DNA of 64,000 nucleotides from JAVVHH01 sp965199665. Lineage in GTDB: Bacteria; Pseudomonadota; Alphaproteobacteria; Acetobacterales; Acetobacteraceae. Shown here one piece after another: positions 7,865 to 16,374 of this stretch; position 1 is the stretch's first letter, and every line of letters starts with the position of its first letter. Made by a program: the position numbers and the translations under genes. The stretch spans positions 1,488,001 through 1,552,000 of the forward strand of contig OZ241208.1 in NCBI GenBank assembly GCA_965199665.1. The letters are read 5' to 3'. Under the pieces are notes generated by a model. That model was not told the DNA's origin, did not search any database, and worked only from the letters and a program-made list of their open reading frames with translations.

Positions 7865-8974
7865 TCAGGCTTTCTTGTCGTGAGCGTGACTGAGAGTCTC
7901 GCCGAGACGGCGGCTGAGATATGCCGTCAGCGCGACCTCCTGCGCCGTTAGACCCTCGGATGGATGCTCCAGCAGATCGTCGGCCCGCTGCTTCAAGCCC
8001 TCGACGAGGCTGCCGTCAAGGTAGCCGTCGAAAATGGCGGGGTGGATGTAGCACTTACGGCAGATTGCCGGCGTGTTGCCCAACTTCTTGGCCACGCTCT
8101 CCACGGCAGCGACCAACTCCTTCTTGGCCTTGGCCTTGGTGTCGAACCGCTCCAACTCGGCCAGTGTCTTCGCCGCCAGGTTGGTGGCGGCCCAGGTGCG
8201 GAAATCCTTTGCCGTGATCGCCTCGCCCGACACCTCGTGCAGATAGTGGTTCACGTCCTCCGAACCGATCCCGTGGCGGGTGCCGTCGTGATCGACATAC
8301 TGGAATAGATCTTGCCCCGGCAGGTCGCGGCAACGCTCCACGATGCGCGCCAGCCGACGATCGTCCAAGTCGATGTGATGGGTGACGCCGTGCTTGCCGC
8401 GGAAGTCGAACTCGACATGGCCGCCTTTGACCTTGATGTGCCGGTGCCGCAGCGTGGTCAGCCCGAAGCTGTTGTTCTCCTTGGCGTATTCGGGATTGCC
8501 GACCCGCATCATGGTCTTCTCGAGCAGGGCCACGATGGCGGCGACGACCTTGCGCTTCGGCAAGCCGTGCAGGCGCAAATCGTGCTGCACCTGTTCGCGA
8601 ATGCGCGGCAACACGCGGCCGAAGGTGAGCATCTTGCCGTATTTCGCCTCGTCGCGGACCTCGCGCCAATGCGCGTGATACCGATACTGCTTACGTCCGC
8701 GCGCATCACGGCCGACGGCTTGCAGATGCCCACGCGGGTCCGCGCAGATCCACACGTCGGTATAAGCGGGCGGGATGGCGAGCTTCTTGAGCCGCGCGAT
8801 CTCGTCCTCATCGGTGATGACGGCGCCATGGGGATCGATGAACTCGAAGCCGCCCTCGATCCGGACCCGCGTGATGCCAGGTTTGCGGTCGGAGACGTAG
8901 CGCAGCTTGGCTGCCTTGGCGGAGGCGCGAGCGATCTCATCGACATGGTGTGGCGCATGCGCAATGGTGGTCAT
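7865..8974 (-). CDS. DNA topoisomerase IB (poxvirus/bacterial type)
   Basis: The protein is 369 residues, normal for bacterial TopIB. IPPAYTDVWICADPRGHLQA and GRDARGRKQYRYHAHWR belong to the N-terminal DNA clamp. MMRVGNPEYAKENNSFGLTT holds the first catalytic Arg, DFRTWAATNLAA the second, and CRKCYIHPAIFDGYLDG the nucleophilic tyrosine (Y309). It would nick and reseal one strand to relax supercoils. Such genes are common in soil alphaproteobacteria and scattered in other genomes. It is transcribed away from the galactofuranose fusion gene and is the first of four closely spaced minus-strand genes. Confidence 0.93.
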   Translation of the reverse strand: MTTIAHAPHHVDEIARASAKAAKLRYVSDRKPGITRVRIEGGFEFIDPHGAVITDEDEIARLKKLAIPPAYTDVWICADPRGHLQAVGRDARGRKQYRYHAHWREVRDEAKYGKMLTFGRVLPRIREQVQHDLRLHGLPKRKVVAAIVALLEKTMMRVGNPEYAKENNSFGLTTLRHRHIKVKGGHVEFDFRGKHGVTHHIDLDDRRLARIVERCRDLPGQDLFQYVDHDGTRHGIGSEDVNHYLHEVSGEAITAKDFRTWAATNLAAKTLAELERFDTKAKAKKELVAAVESVAKKLGNTPAICRKCYIHPAIFDGYLDGSLVEGLKQRADDLLEHPSEGLTAQEVALTAYLSRRLGETLSHAHDKKA

Positions 8975-9098
8975 ATCACAGCAACACTCGCTGCGGCCGC
9001 TGGTTCCGCTCTTGAAGCGGGCGTGATTGGCCGAATGTCAGCAAGCATGAGAGACAATGCCGCAACGGACGCGGCGAATGCCAAAGGAAAGGATGCGC
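8975..9098. promoter_or_regulatory. Divergent intergenic region between topoisomerase IB and the GT-UGM fusion
   Basis: These 124 bases lie between two divergent starts and must hold both promoters. No clear -10/-35 pair or operator was recognised. The stretch aaaggaaagg at 9083-9092 is a strong Shine-Dalgarno and favours the ATG at 9099 over those at 9057, 9078 and 9093. Confidence 0.45.
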
Positions 9099-11387
9099 AT
9101 GCTCGATGGCCTCGCGGCGAAGGGCCACGCCACGATTGACCTTCTTTGTTTTTCTCACCTGCGGTGGGACTTCGTTTACCAACGCGTTCAGCATCTGATC
9201 GGCCGTGCCGCGCGCCAGTATCGCGTGACGTTCTGGGAAGAGCCGATCTATGGCGAACCGGATTCGGTCCCGGCGCTGCAAACCTCCGTATCGATCGAAG
9301 GCGTATTGGTCGTCCGGCCTTGCGTGCCCTGGGGCGCGGATCCCGAGACCGTCCAGCGCGCACTTCTAGACGAACTGATCGCGGCACGCGGGATCGCGGA
9401 TCCGGTGCTGTGGTACTATACGCCAGCGGCGCTGGCGTTTTCCGCGCATCTGACGGGGCGGCCGACCGTGTACGATTGCATGGACGAGCTGTCCGCCTTC
9501 AGCGGCGCCGACCCGTCCTTGCCCGCGCAGGAGCGCCGATTGTTGCAGAGCGCCGGGTTGGTGTTCACCGGCGGCGTCAGCCTGTTCGAGGCCAAGCAAA
9601 CCCAGCACGGTAACGTCCATCTATTCTCCAGCGGCGTCGACGTCGCGCATTTCCGCCCGGCGCGCGGGGCGCTGCTGGAGCCCGGCGACCAGGCTGGCAT
9701 CCCGCATCCGCGGCTCGGCTATTTCGGGGTGCTGGACGAGCGGCTGGATCGGGCACTGTTGGCCGAGGCGGCGGCGCTCCGGCCGGACTGGCAGTTCGTG
9801 CTGATCGGCCCGGTCGCCAAGCTGGACCCGTCCGAACTGCCGTCCGCTCCGAACCTGCATTACCTCGGGTCCAAGAGCTATGGCGAGCTGCCGGCCTATA
9901 TCGCGCACTGGGACGTGGCGATGATGCCGTTCGCCTTGAACGAGGCCACTCGCTTCATCAGCCCCACCAAGACGCCGGAATACCTGGCCGCCGGCCGCGC
10001 CGTGGTCGCCACCCCGGTGGCGGACGTCGTTCGCAACTGGGGCGGCTCGGGCTACGTGCGGATCGCGGACCGAGCCGACGGCTTCATGGCCGAGGCGGAC
10101 GCGCTGCGGCACCTTCCGCCCGACTGGACCGTCAATGCGGATGCGCGGCTGACGGAGATGTCTTGGGACCGGATCTGGGCCCGGATGGAGGGCCTGGTCG
10201 AGACGGAGCGGCCGCGGCCGCGGCCGCGCGCGGCCGTGCCGGGCTCCGCGCATTACGACGTGCTGGTCGTGGGCGCCGGGTTCGCCGGGTCGGTGTTGGC
10301 CGAGAGGCTGGCGTGCGAGGCGGGCAAGCGGGTGCTGCTGATCGATCGCCGCGACCACGTCGGCGGCAATGCGCACGACCGGCTGGACGCGGCCGGGGTG
10401 CTGATCCACCCGTATGGGCCGCACATCTTCCACACCAACTCACCGGCCGTATTCGATTACTTGTCGAGGTTCACCGAGTGGCGGCCGTATCAGCATCGCG
10501 TCCGGGCCAAGGTGGGCGAGCAGCTGCTGCCGATGCCGATCAACCGGACCACGGTCAACCGCTTCTTCGGCACCGATCTGCGGGCGGAGGAGATGGAGGC
10601 GTTTCTGCGCGACAAGGCCGAGCCGGTCGGCACGCCGCGCAACTCGGCCGACGTGGTGCTCGGCAGCGTCGGCCGCGAGCTCTACGAGGCCTTCTTCCGC
10701 GGTTACACGCGCAAGCAATGGGGGCTCGACCCGAGCGAGCTGGACGCTTCGGTCTGCTCGCGCGTCCCCGTCCGGTTCGACGACGACGACCGTTACTTCC
10801 TGGACCGGCTGCAGTTCATGCCGCTGCACGGCTACACCGCCATGTTCGAGGCGATGCTGCGCCATCCGCTCATCACGGTCGCGACCGGGACCGACCTGGC
10901 TGACATCGATCCGGCCAGCTACGACGAAATGGTCTTCACCGGCCCGATCGACGAATTCTTCGACTGCCGTTACGGCAAGCTTCCGTATCGGAGCCTGCAG
11001 TTCCGACACGAGACCCACGATCGCGCGCAGTTTCAGGACGTCGCCGTCGTGAACTATCCGGACCCGGCGGTCGAGTATACCCGCATCACCGAGTTCAAGC
11101 ACCTGACCGGCCAGACGCATGCCAAGACGAGCCTGTGCTACGAATTCCCGAGCGAGACGGGGGACCCCTATTATCCCGTGCCGCGCGACGAGAACGCCGC
11201 GCTGTACGGCCGATACCGGGCGCTGGCGGACGCGACGGCGCGGGTGCATTTCGTCGGGCGGCTCGCCACCTATCGCTACTTCAACATGGATCAGGTCGTC
11301 GGCCAGGCATTGGCGACCTTCGAACGCATGATGAAGCGCCGGGGTGCCCGGGCCGTGCCGTCCGAAGTGCCGGCGGCGGCGAACTGA
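9099..11387 (+). CDS. Fusion of a glycosyltransferase and UDP-galactopyranose mutase
   Basis: The protein is 762 residues with two enzymes in one chain. Residues 1 to about 370 look like a GT-B glycosyltransferase (IDLLCFSHLRWDFVYQRVQH, RPTVYDCMDELSAF, RFISPTKTPEYLAAGRAVVA). A linker rich in Arg-Pro (RPRPRPRAAVPG), encoded by repeated cggccg hexamers near 10210-10240, joins it to a mutase from about residue 386: DVLVVGAGFAGSVLAERLA is the FAD Rossmann loop, then LIDRRDHVGGNAHDR and HPYGPHIFHTNSP. UDP-galactopyranose mutase makes UDP-galactofuranose, the donor for galactofuranose in surface glycans, so the fused enzyme may use its own product; that channeling is inference. The start is set by the aaaggaaagg site. 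The gene converges on the DUF11 protein gene. Confidence 0.92.
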   Translation: MLDGLAAKGHATIDLLCFSHLRWDFVYQRVQHLIGRAARQYRVTFWEEPIYGEPDSVPALQTSVSIEGVLVVRPCVPWGADPETVQRALLDELIAARGIADPVLWYYTPAALAFSAHLTGRPTVYDCMDELSAFSGADPSLPAQERRLLQSAGLVFTGGVSLFEAKQTQHGNVHLFSSGVDVAHFRPARGALLEPGDQAGIPHPRLGYFGVLDERLDRALLAEAAALRPDWQFVLIGPVAKLDPSELPSAPNLHYLGSKSYGELPAYIAHWDVAMMPFALNEATRFISPTKTPEYLAAGRAVVATPVADVVRNWGGSGYVRIADRADGFMAEADALRHLPPDWTVNADARLTEMSWDRIWARMEGLVETERPRPRPRAAVPGSAHYDVLVVGAGFAGSVLAERLACEAGKRVLLIDRRDHVGGNAHDRLDAAGVLIHPYGPHIFHTNSPAVFDYLSRFTEWRPYQHRVRAKVGEQLLPMPINRTTVNRFFGTDLRAEEMEAFLRDKAEPVGTPRNSADVVLGSVGRELYEAFFRGYTRKQWGLDPSELDASVCSRVPVRFDDDDRYFLDRLQFMPLHGYTAMFEAMLRHPLITVATGTDLADIDPASYDEMVFTGPIDEFFDCRYGKLPYRSLQFRHETHDRAQFQDVAVVNYPDPAVEYTRITEFKHLTGQTHAKTSLCYEFPSETGDPYYPVPRDENAALYGRYRALADATARVHFVGRLATYRYFNMDQVVGQALATFERMMKRRGARAVPSEVPAAAN

Positions 11388-11396
11388 GCTGCCGGC

Positions 11397-13358
11397 CTAG
11401 GTCGGGGCCGAGATGGCGAGGAAGTGCGACGTGCCGGCCACTCCGGAGATCATCGAGAAACGGTCCGTGTCGGCGGTGGTCTTGCCTGCGAAGGTGAGGC
11501 TGCTGTCGATCGTGCCGTTGCCGTCGAGATCGAGCCGCAGCGTCGCGCCCTTGTAGCCCGTCGCGCCGTCGGAGGCGGTCCACCACTTGGTGGCGGTGTC
11601 CGGATCGAAGCCATAGAGGATGACACTGTCGCCACCGTGGAAATTGGCGATCGTGTTCCAGGTCACGTCCGGCTGGTCGGCGTGCAACAGGAACTGGTTG
11701 GTGCCCGCGGCGCTGACCAGGAAACTCGACCCGTGCTGCATATCGAGCACGTTGATCCCGCCCTTGACTTGAACTGCGGTCTGCTGCGCCTGGCTGCTGA
11801 TCAACATACCCGTCTGCAGCGCCACGATGGCGAGCGGCGTGTCGCCATCGTAGATGAACTGGGTGCCGATATCGCTGATCGCGCCGTTGTACGTCTCGAC
11901 CTGCTGATAGGTGCTGCTCCCGAGGGCGGTGGAGGTCAGCACCGTCTCCGTCGAGATTGGAAAATGGGTCAGGCTCGAGGCGTGGGTGGAGGGCGCGATC
12001 GTCAGCGCGCTTTGGCCGCTCGCGATGCCGCCCGCCCCATCGTTGAGCGTCAGGCTGAAGGTTTCCGTGCCGGACGCGCCGGCGGCTGGGGTGAACAACA
12101 GCGTCCGCGCGAGCGCCTGCACGACGTCGACGGTTCCCGTCAGCACGGCGTCGCCCGATGTATTGGTGACGAGGCCGGACCCCGAAAGGGCGCCGAGTGA
12201 TCGGTCTGACAAGTGGATCGTCAGCGTCTGCACCTGCGCGGCATCGGCGTCCGTCAGGACAAGCGTCTGAAAGGGCAGGGTGAGGCTCGAATTGGTGGAG
12301 AACTGCGCGCCGCTGGTGCCGGCAAGGCTCGGCGGCGCGTCGGGTGTGCCGAGCGTCAGCGTGTTGGTGACGGTTTGCGAGACGCGCGTGCTGCCGCCAT
12401 TCGGGTTCGCCGTGCTGACCACGGTGCTGATCGATCCGGTGCCGGCGGTTGTGCCGGCGCCGCTCACGGTCAGTCGGACGACGACGTTGTCGGCCGCGGT
12501 GGCCAGGTTGTCGGAGGTGTTGACGACCGTGCCCAAGTTGAACGAGCCGTTCGGCTGCATGACCACGGGCGCGCTGGTGGTCAGATGGCTGCCGACCGAC
12601 ACGATCTGGGCGGAAACGAGTTGGAGGTAAGACGAGCCGATCTGCGGCAGGATCTCGTCAATGCGTAGGTCGGGAAGGCTGCCTTCGGGCAGCGCGATGG
12701 TGATGTCGAACGAGGTGGTCTGGCCGGCGGCGAGGGTCGCGGGCGGTTGATTGGCCACGCTGGTCACGCCGAATGTCGCCGTCTGCACGGTCGTCGTCGC
12801 GGTGAGCTGCACGGAGGAGTTGGGTGCCAAATTGGTGCCGCCGTTGCTGGCGGCGTAGCTCACGATCTGCGCGCTGTTGGTGATGGCCGCGCCCGGCAAC
12901 GACAGGGCATTGGTTGCCGTCGCGGTGAAGGTGATCAGCACGACGTTGGCGCCGGAGGTGTCGTTGTAGGCGGCGACCGGCGCGCTGATGGTCAGGCCGC
13001 TGACTGGGCTGAACAGGTTGCCGGAATACGCCAACGCATTGCCGGCCCCGTCCGTGACCGTCATGTCGGAGCCCGGGAGGCTGAACCCGATCGGCAGCGT
13101 GTCCCGCAGCTTCAGGTTGTACCCGGTCGTCCCGAAATTCTGCAGCGCGATGACGAAGGTGACCTGATCGCCGGCGTCGACGTTGTAGACCGTGTCCTGG
13201 AACGGCTCGTTGGCCAGCCCGACGCTATTGACGATGTCGGAGAACTGGCTGGTATTCGGATCGAATGCGGCGGGCCCGCCCGTGCCACTGAACGTGCTGG
13301 CGTCGTTGGACGCATACAGGGTGCCGTTCTGGATCGAGAAGTTCGGTTGCGACGCCAT
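11397..13358 (-). CDS. Large adhesin-like protein with DUF11 and cadherin-like domains
   Basis: The protein is 653 residues, acidic, Thr/Ser/Gly-rich and poor in Cys. There is no N-terminal signal peptide (MASQPNFSIQNGTLYASND). Residues about 50-200 resemble a DUF11 repeat (YNVDAGDQVTFVIALQNFG, LRDTLPIGFSLPG) and 200-330 a second related module. Residues about 350-455 resemble a cadherin-like module (TLVLTDADAAQVQTLTIHLS, FSLTLNDGAGGIASGQSALT). The last ~170 residues (FLLHADQPDVTWNTIANFHG, GDSVILYGFDPDT, LRLDLDGNGTIDSSLTF) resemble C-terminal regions of type I-secreted proteins I associate with Acetobacteraceae. It is therefore probably exported by a type I system using a C-terminal signal; no such exporter is in the window. 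Its start is about 75 bases from the divergent reductase. Confidence 0.7.
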   Translation of the reverse strand: MASQPNFSIQNGTLYASNDASTFSGTGGPAAFDPNTSQFSDIVNSVGLANEPFQDTVYNVDAGDQVTFVIALQNFGTTGYNLKLRDTLPIGFSLPGSDMTVTDGAGNALAYSGNLFSPVSGLTISAPVAAYNDTSGANVVLITFTATATNALSLPGAAITNSAQIVSYAASNGGTNLAPNSSVQLTATTTVQTATFGVTSVANQPPATLAAGQTTSFDITIALPEGSLPDLRIDEILPQIGSSYLQLVSAQIVSVGSHLTTSAPVVMQPNGSFNLGTVVNTSDNLATAADNVVVRLTVSGAGTTAGTGSISTVVSTANPNGGSTRVSQTVTNTLTLGTPDAPPSLAGTSGAQFSTNSSLTLPFQTLVLTDADAAQVQTLTIHLSDRSLGALSGSGLVTNTSGDAVLTGTVDVVQALARTLLFTPAAGASGTETFSLTLNDGAGGIASGQSALTIAPSTHASSLTHFPISTETVLTSTALGSSTYQQVETYNGAISDIGTQFIYDGDTPLAIVALQTGMLISSQAQQTAVQVKGGINVLDMQHGSSFLVSAAGTNQFLLHADQPDVTWNTIANFHGGDSVILYGFDPDTATKWWTASDGATGYKGATLRLDLDGNGTIDSSLTFAGKTTADTDRFSMISGVAGTSHFLAISAPT

Positions 13359-13431
13359 GCCGGCCTATTGCCAAGTCCCGTGGTCCTCGCAGGGTAAGCG
13401 GCAGGGATTAATCAACGATGAAGGAGCGAGA

Positions 13432-14448
13432 ATGACCGAGAACCGTCGCATCGTGCTGGCCAGCCGGCCGCACGGCATGCCCACCCCGTCCGACTTCCGC
13501 CTCGAAACCCAGCCGGCGCCGCAGCCCGGCGAGGGCGAGATATTGATCCAAACGCTGTTCCTCTCGCTCGATCCGTACATGCGCGGCCGGATGAGCGACG
13601 CGGCATCCTACGCGGCGCCTGTCGCGATCGGCGACGTGATGACGGGCGAGGTGGTCGGCCGGGTCGCAGCCTCGCGCGCGCCGGGCTTCACGGAGGGCGA
13701 CCTGGTGGCGGGCCGGACGGGCTGGCAGGAATGGGCGGTCGGCGACGCGAAGACGCTGCGCAAGCTGGCCGATACCGGCGCCGCGCCGTCGACGGCGTTG
13801 GGCGTGCTCGGCATGCCGGGGCTGACGGCCTGGGTCGGGATGCAGAACATCGGCCAACCCAAGGCCGGCCAGACCGTGGTGGTCGGGGCGGCCAGCGGGC
13901 CCGTCGGCTCGATGGTCGGGCAGATCGCCCGGCTCCGCGGCGCGCGTGCCGTCGGGATTGCCGGGGGCAAGGATAAATGCGCCTACGTCACCGGCGAGCT
14001 CGGCTTCGACGCCTGCATCGACCATCGTGACCCGGCGCTGCCGTCATTGCTCGCCGAGGCCTGCCCCAACGGCATCGACGTCTACTTCGAGAACGTGAAC
14101 GGCGCCGTGTGGGACGCGGTGTTCCCGTTGCTCAATCCGTTCGCCCGGATTCCGGTCTGCGGCCTCGTCGCCAACTACAACATGACGGAGCTGCCGCCCG
14201 GTCCCGATCGGACGCCGCAGCTGTTCCGCGCGACGCTGAGCAAGCGGCTGCGCATCCAGGGCTTCCTGGTCTACGATTTCGGCGACCAGGAGCCGGACTT
14301 CCTGCGCGAGATTGGGCCCCTCGTGAAGGATGGGACGATCAAGCATCGCGAGGACGTCACGGACGGGCTGGAGAACGCGCCCCGCGCCTTCATCGGCCTG
14401 CTCGGCGGCGGGAATTTCGGCAAGACGCTGGTGCGCGTCGGAAACTAG
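13432..14448 (+). CDS. NADP-dependent oxidoreductase, CurA/leukotriene B4 dehydrogenase-like (MDR family)
   Basis: The protein is 338 residues. TLFLSLDPYMRGRMSDA is the family's N-terminal signature, and GQTVVVGAASGPVGSMVGQI is the NADP-binding AxxGxxG region. These zinc-independent enzymes reduce the double bond of alpha,beta-unsaturated ketones or aldehydes with NADPH, often for detoxification. The start is fixed by AAGGAG at 13421-13426, five bases before ATG; a longer frame from 13192 adds only unrelated sequence over the adhesin gene. Its TAG stop overlaps the convergent SDR stop in the four bases CTAG (14445-14448). Confidence 0.92.
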   Translation: MTENRRIVLASRPHGMPTPSDFRLETQPAPQPGEGEILIQTLFLSLDPYMRGRMSDAASYAAPVAIGDVMTGEVVGRVAASRAPGFTEGDLVAGRTGWQEWAVGDAKTLRKLADTGAAPSTALGVLGMPGLTAWVGMQNIGQPKAGQTVVVGAASGPVGSMVGQIARLRGARAVGIAGGKDKCAYVTGELGFDACIDHRDPALPSLLAEACPNGIDVYFENVNGAVWDAVFPLLNPFARIPVCGLVANYNMTELPPGPDRTPQLFRATLSKRLRIQGFLVYDFGDQEPDFLREIGPLVKDGTIKHREDVTDGLENAPRAFIGLLGGGNFGKTLVRVGN

Positions 14449-15200
14449 CCTCCGAGCAGCTGCCCCCCATCGACGACGATGCTCTGGCCGGTGATCCAGC
14501 TGGCGCGGCGGGAAGCGAGGAAGTGGATCAACTCGGCCACTTCCTCCGGCTTGCCCATCCGGCCCCACGGGATCTGCGACAGGGTGGCATTATATAGGTC
14601 AGGGTTGTCCTGGCGGCGTTGATCCCAGACGCCGCCGGGAAACTCGATGGAGCCCGGCGCCACCGCGTTCGCGCGGATGCCGCGATCGGCCAGGATGCGG
14701 CCCTGGCTCGCCGTGTAGGAGTCGATCGCGGCCTTGATGGCGGCGTAAGGCGGGTTGCGTTTGGTGGCGCGCAGCGCGGAGATGCTGGACACGTTGACGA
14801 TCGCGGCCTCGCCGGCGCGCTCGAGATAGGGCAGGGCGGCCTGACTGGCGCGCACGGTGGCGAGCATGTCCACGTTGAACGAGGCCGCCCAGCCCGTGTC
14901 GTCGTCGGTCGCCGCGAAGCCGGACGCGTTGTTGACCAGCACGTTGATGCCGCCCAGCGCTTCGGCCGCCGCGGGAATGAAGCGCGCGATGTCGTCGGCC
15001 GAGGCCAGGTCGGTCGGGCTCGCGAACGTCACCGGTGCGCCGGCGGCTTCGAGCTCCTTGCGGGTGGCTTCCAGCGTCTCGGCTCCTCGGGCACAGATGG
15101 CGACCGAAGCACCCGACCGCGCGAATGCCAGCGCCGCCGACCGCCCGATGCCGCGGCTCCCGCCCATGACCACGACGCGCCGTCCCGTGAATTCACCCAT
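14445..15200 (-). CDS. Short-chain dehydrogenase/reductase (SDR)
   Basis: The protein is 251 residues, a classical SDR. GGSRGIGRSAALAF is the TGxxxGIG cofactor loop, VLVNNASGFAA the NNAG motif, NVSSISALRATKRNPPYAAI carries the catalytic Ser, Tyr and Lys region (Y-A-A-I-K), and NAVAPGSIEFPGG and WITGQSIVVDGGQ close the fold. Substrate is unknown. The start at 15200 has AGGAG about 7 bases ahead; a frame from 15305 is longer but unrelated. It converges with the reductase and is divergent from the SMP-30 gene. Confidence 0.92.
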   Translation of the reverse strand: MGEFTGRRVVVMGGSRGIGRSAALAFARSGASVAICARGAETLEATRKELEAAGAPVTFASPTDLASADDIARFIPAAAEALGGINVLVNNASGFAATDDDTGWAASFNVDMLATVRASQAALPYLERAGEAAIVNVSSISALRATKRNPPYAAIKAAIDSYTASQGRILADRGIRANAVAPGSIEFPGGVWDQRRQDNPDLYNATLSQIPWGRMGKPEEVAELIHFLASRRASWITGQSIVVDGGQLLGG

Positions 15201-15303
15201 GATCCAACTCTCCTGCTCGACGGGCAGAGCACCCCATCGGCGCGCAGACGGCAAGCGCCCGCCGCCGTATACTCGCGGCAAACACCCGGAGCGCCCAGCC
15301 GCC

Positions 15304-16236
15304 ATGTGGAATCCTGCGACCTTTTACCCCGACCCGGCGGTCCACATCCTGCAGCCTTCCTTCGCCAAATACCGCGTCACCCTCGCCGCGGTGGAGCGGC
15401 TGGCTACCGGACTGCGCTGGGCGGAAGGCCCCGTCTGGTTCGGCGATGCGCGGCATCTATTGGTCAGCGACATCCCGAACAACCGCATCGTCAAATGGGA
15501 CGAGCAGACCGGCCTGCTCAGCGACTACCGCCGCCCGAGCCAGTTCGCCAACGGCAACACGCGCGATCGGGAAGGGCGGCTCGTGACGTGCGAGCATGGC
15601 AGCCGCCGGGTCACGCGGACGGAACATGGCGGTGCCGTCACCGTGCTGATGGACCGGTTCGACGGCAAGCGGCTGAACTCGCCGAACGACATCGTGGTCA
15701 AATCCGACGGCTCGATCTGGTTCACCGACCCGCCCTTCGGGTTGTTGGGCGACTACGAGGGTGAACGGGCGGTGCAGGAATTACCGGAGAGCGTCTACCG
15801 GTTCGACCCAGCCACCGGCCGCGCAACGGTGGTCGAGGACGCGGTTCCCGGGCCCAACGGGCTGGCCTTCTCACCGGACGAGAAAACGCTCTATCTCGTG
15901 GCCAGCCGTGCCAATCCGCGCGAGATCCTCGCCTTCGACGTGTCGGACGCAGGTACGCTGAGCCGCCGGCGGGTGTTGATCGATGCCGGCCCGGCCGGCA
16001 CGCCGGACGGGTTCCGCGTGGACGAGGACGGCAACCTTTGGTGCGGCTGGGGTATGGGCACGCCGGAGCTCGACGGGGTGATGGTATTCGACCCGGAGGG
16101 CGCACCGATCGGACGCATCGCATTGCCGGAGCGGTGCGCCAATCTGTGCTTTGGCGGCCTGCACCGGAACCGGCTGTTCATGGCGGCGAGCCAATCGATC
16201 TACGCGCTCTACGTGAACACCCGCGGCGCACGCTGA
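15304..16236 (+). CDS. SMP-30/gluconolactonase family lactone hydrolase
   Basis: The protein is 310 residues, a six-bladed propeller. LATGLRWAEGPVWFGDARHL carries the metal-ligand Glu, HGSRRVTRTEH and RFDGKRLNSPNDIVVKSDGS the Asn/Asp ligands, and GLAFSPDEKTLYLV the last. These enzymes hydrolyse sugar lactones using a divalent metal. The start (MWNPATFYPDPAVHIL) matches the usual N-terminus of the family's gluconolactonase-like members. The gene is divergent from the SDR; together they might handle a sugar or sugar acid, but this is only inferred from position. Confidence 0.9.
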   Translation: MWNPATFYPDPAVHILQPSFAKYRVTLAAVERLATGLRWAEGPVWFGDARHLLVSDIPNNRIVKWDEQTGLLSDYRRPSQFANGNTRDREGRLVTCEHGSRRVTRTEHGGAVTVLMDRFDGKRLNSPNDIVVKSDGSIWFTDPPFGLLGDYEGERAVQELPESVYRFDPATGRATVVEDAVPGPNGLAFSPDEKTLYLVASRANPREILAFDVSDAGTLSRRRVLIDAGPAGTPDGFRVDEDGNLWCGWGMGTPELDGVMVFDPEGAPIGRIALPERCANLCFGGLHRNRLFMAASQSIYALYVNTRGAR

Positions 16237-16374
16237 TTGCGGCAATTCGGCCACAATCAAAGGTTGTCGTCTGGTCGGGCATCATACACGCATCGCGTGT
16301 TGTGGCCGAATGCGGTATGCTTTTTGAGACACGGCACCCGCTTGGTGCCGGTTTGAACTAGCGCGAGAGCGGCC
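16237..16374 (+). promoter_or_regulatory. Intergenic region with a nested inverted repeat
   Basis: A 12-base arm attcggccacaa (16245-16256) is matched perfectly by ttgtggccgaat (16300-16311), with 43 bases between. Inside lies a second perfect palindrome, acacgc-atc-gcgtgt (16286-16300), which overlaps the second arm by one base. This could be the SMP-30 terminator, a regulator site for the beta-helix gene, or a structured leader. A tatgct at 16316-16321 could serve as a -10, but no well-placed -35 is seen. Confidence 0.5.
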
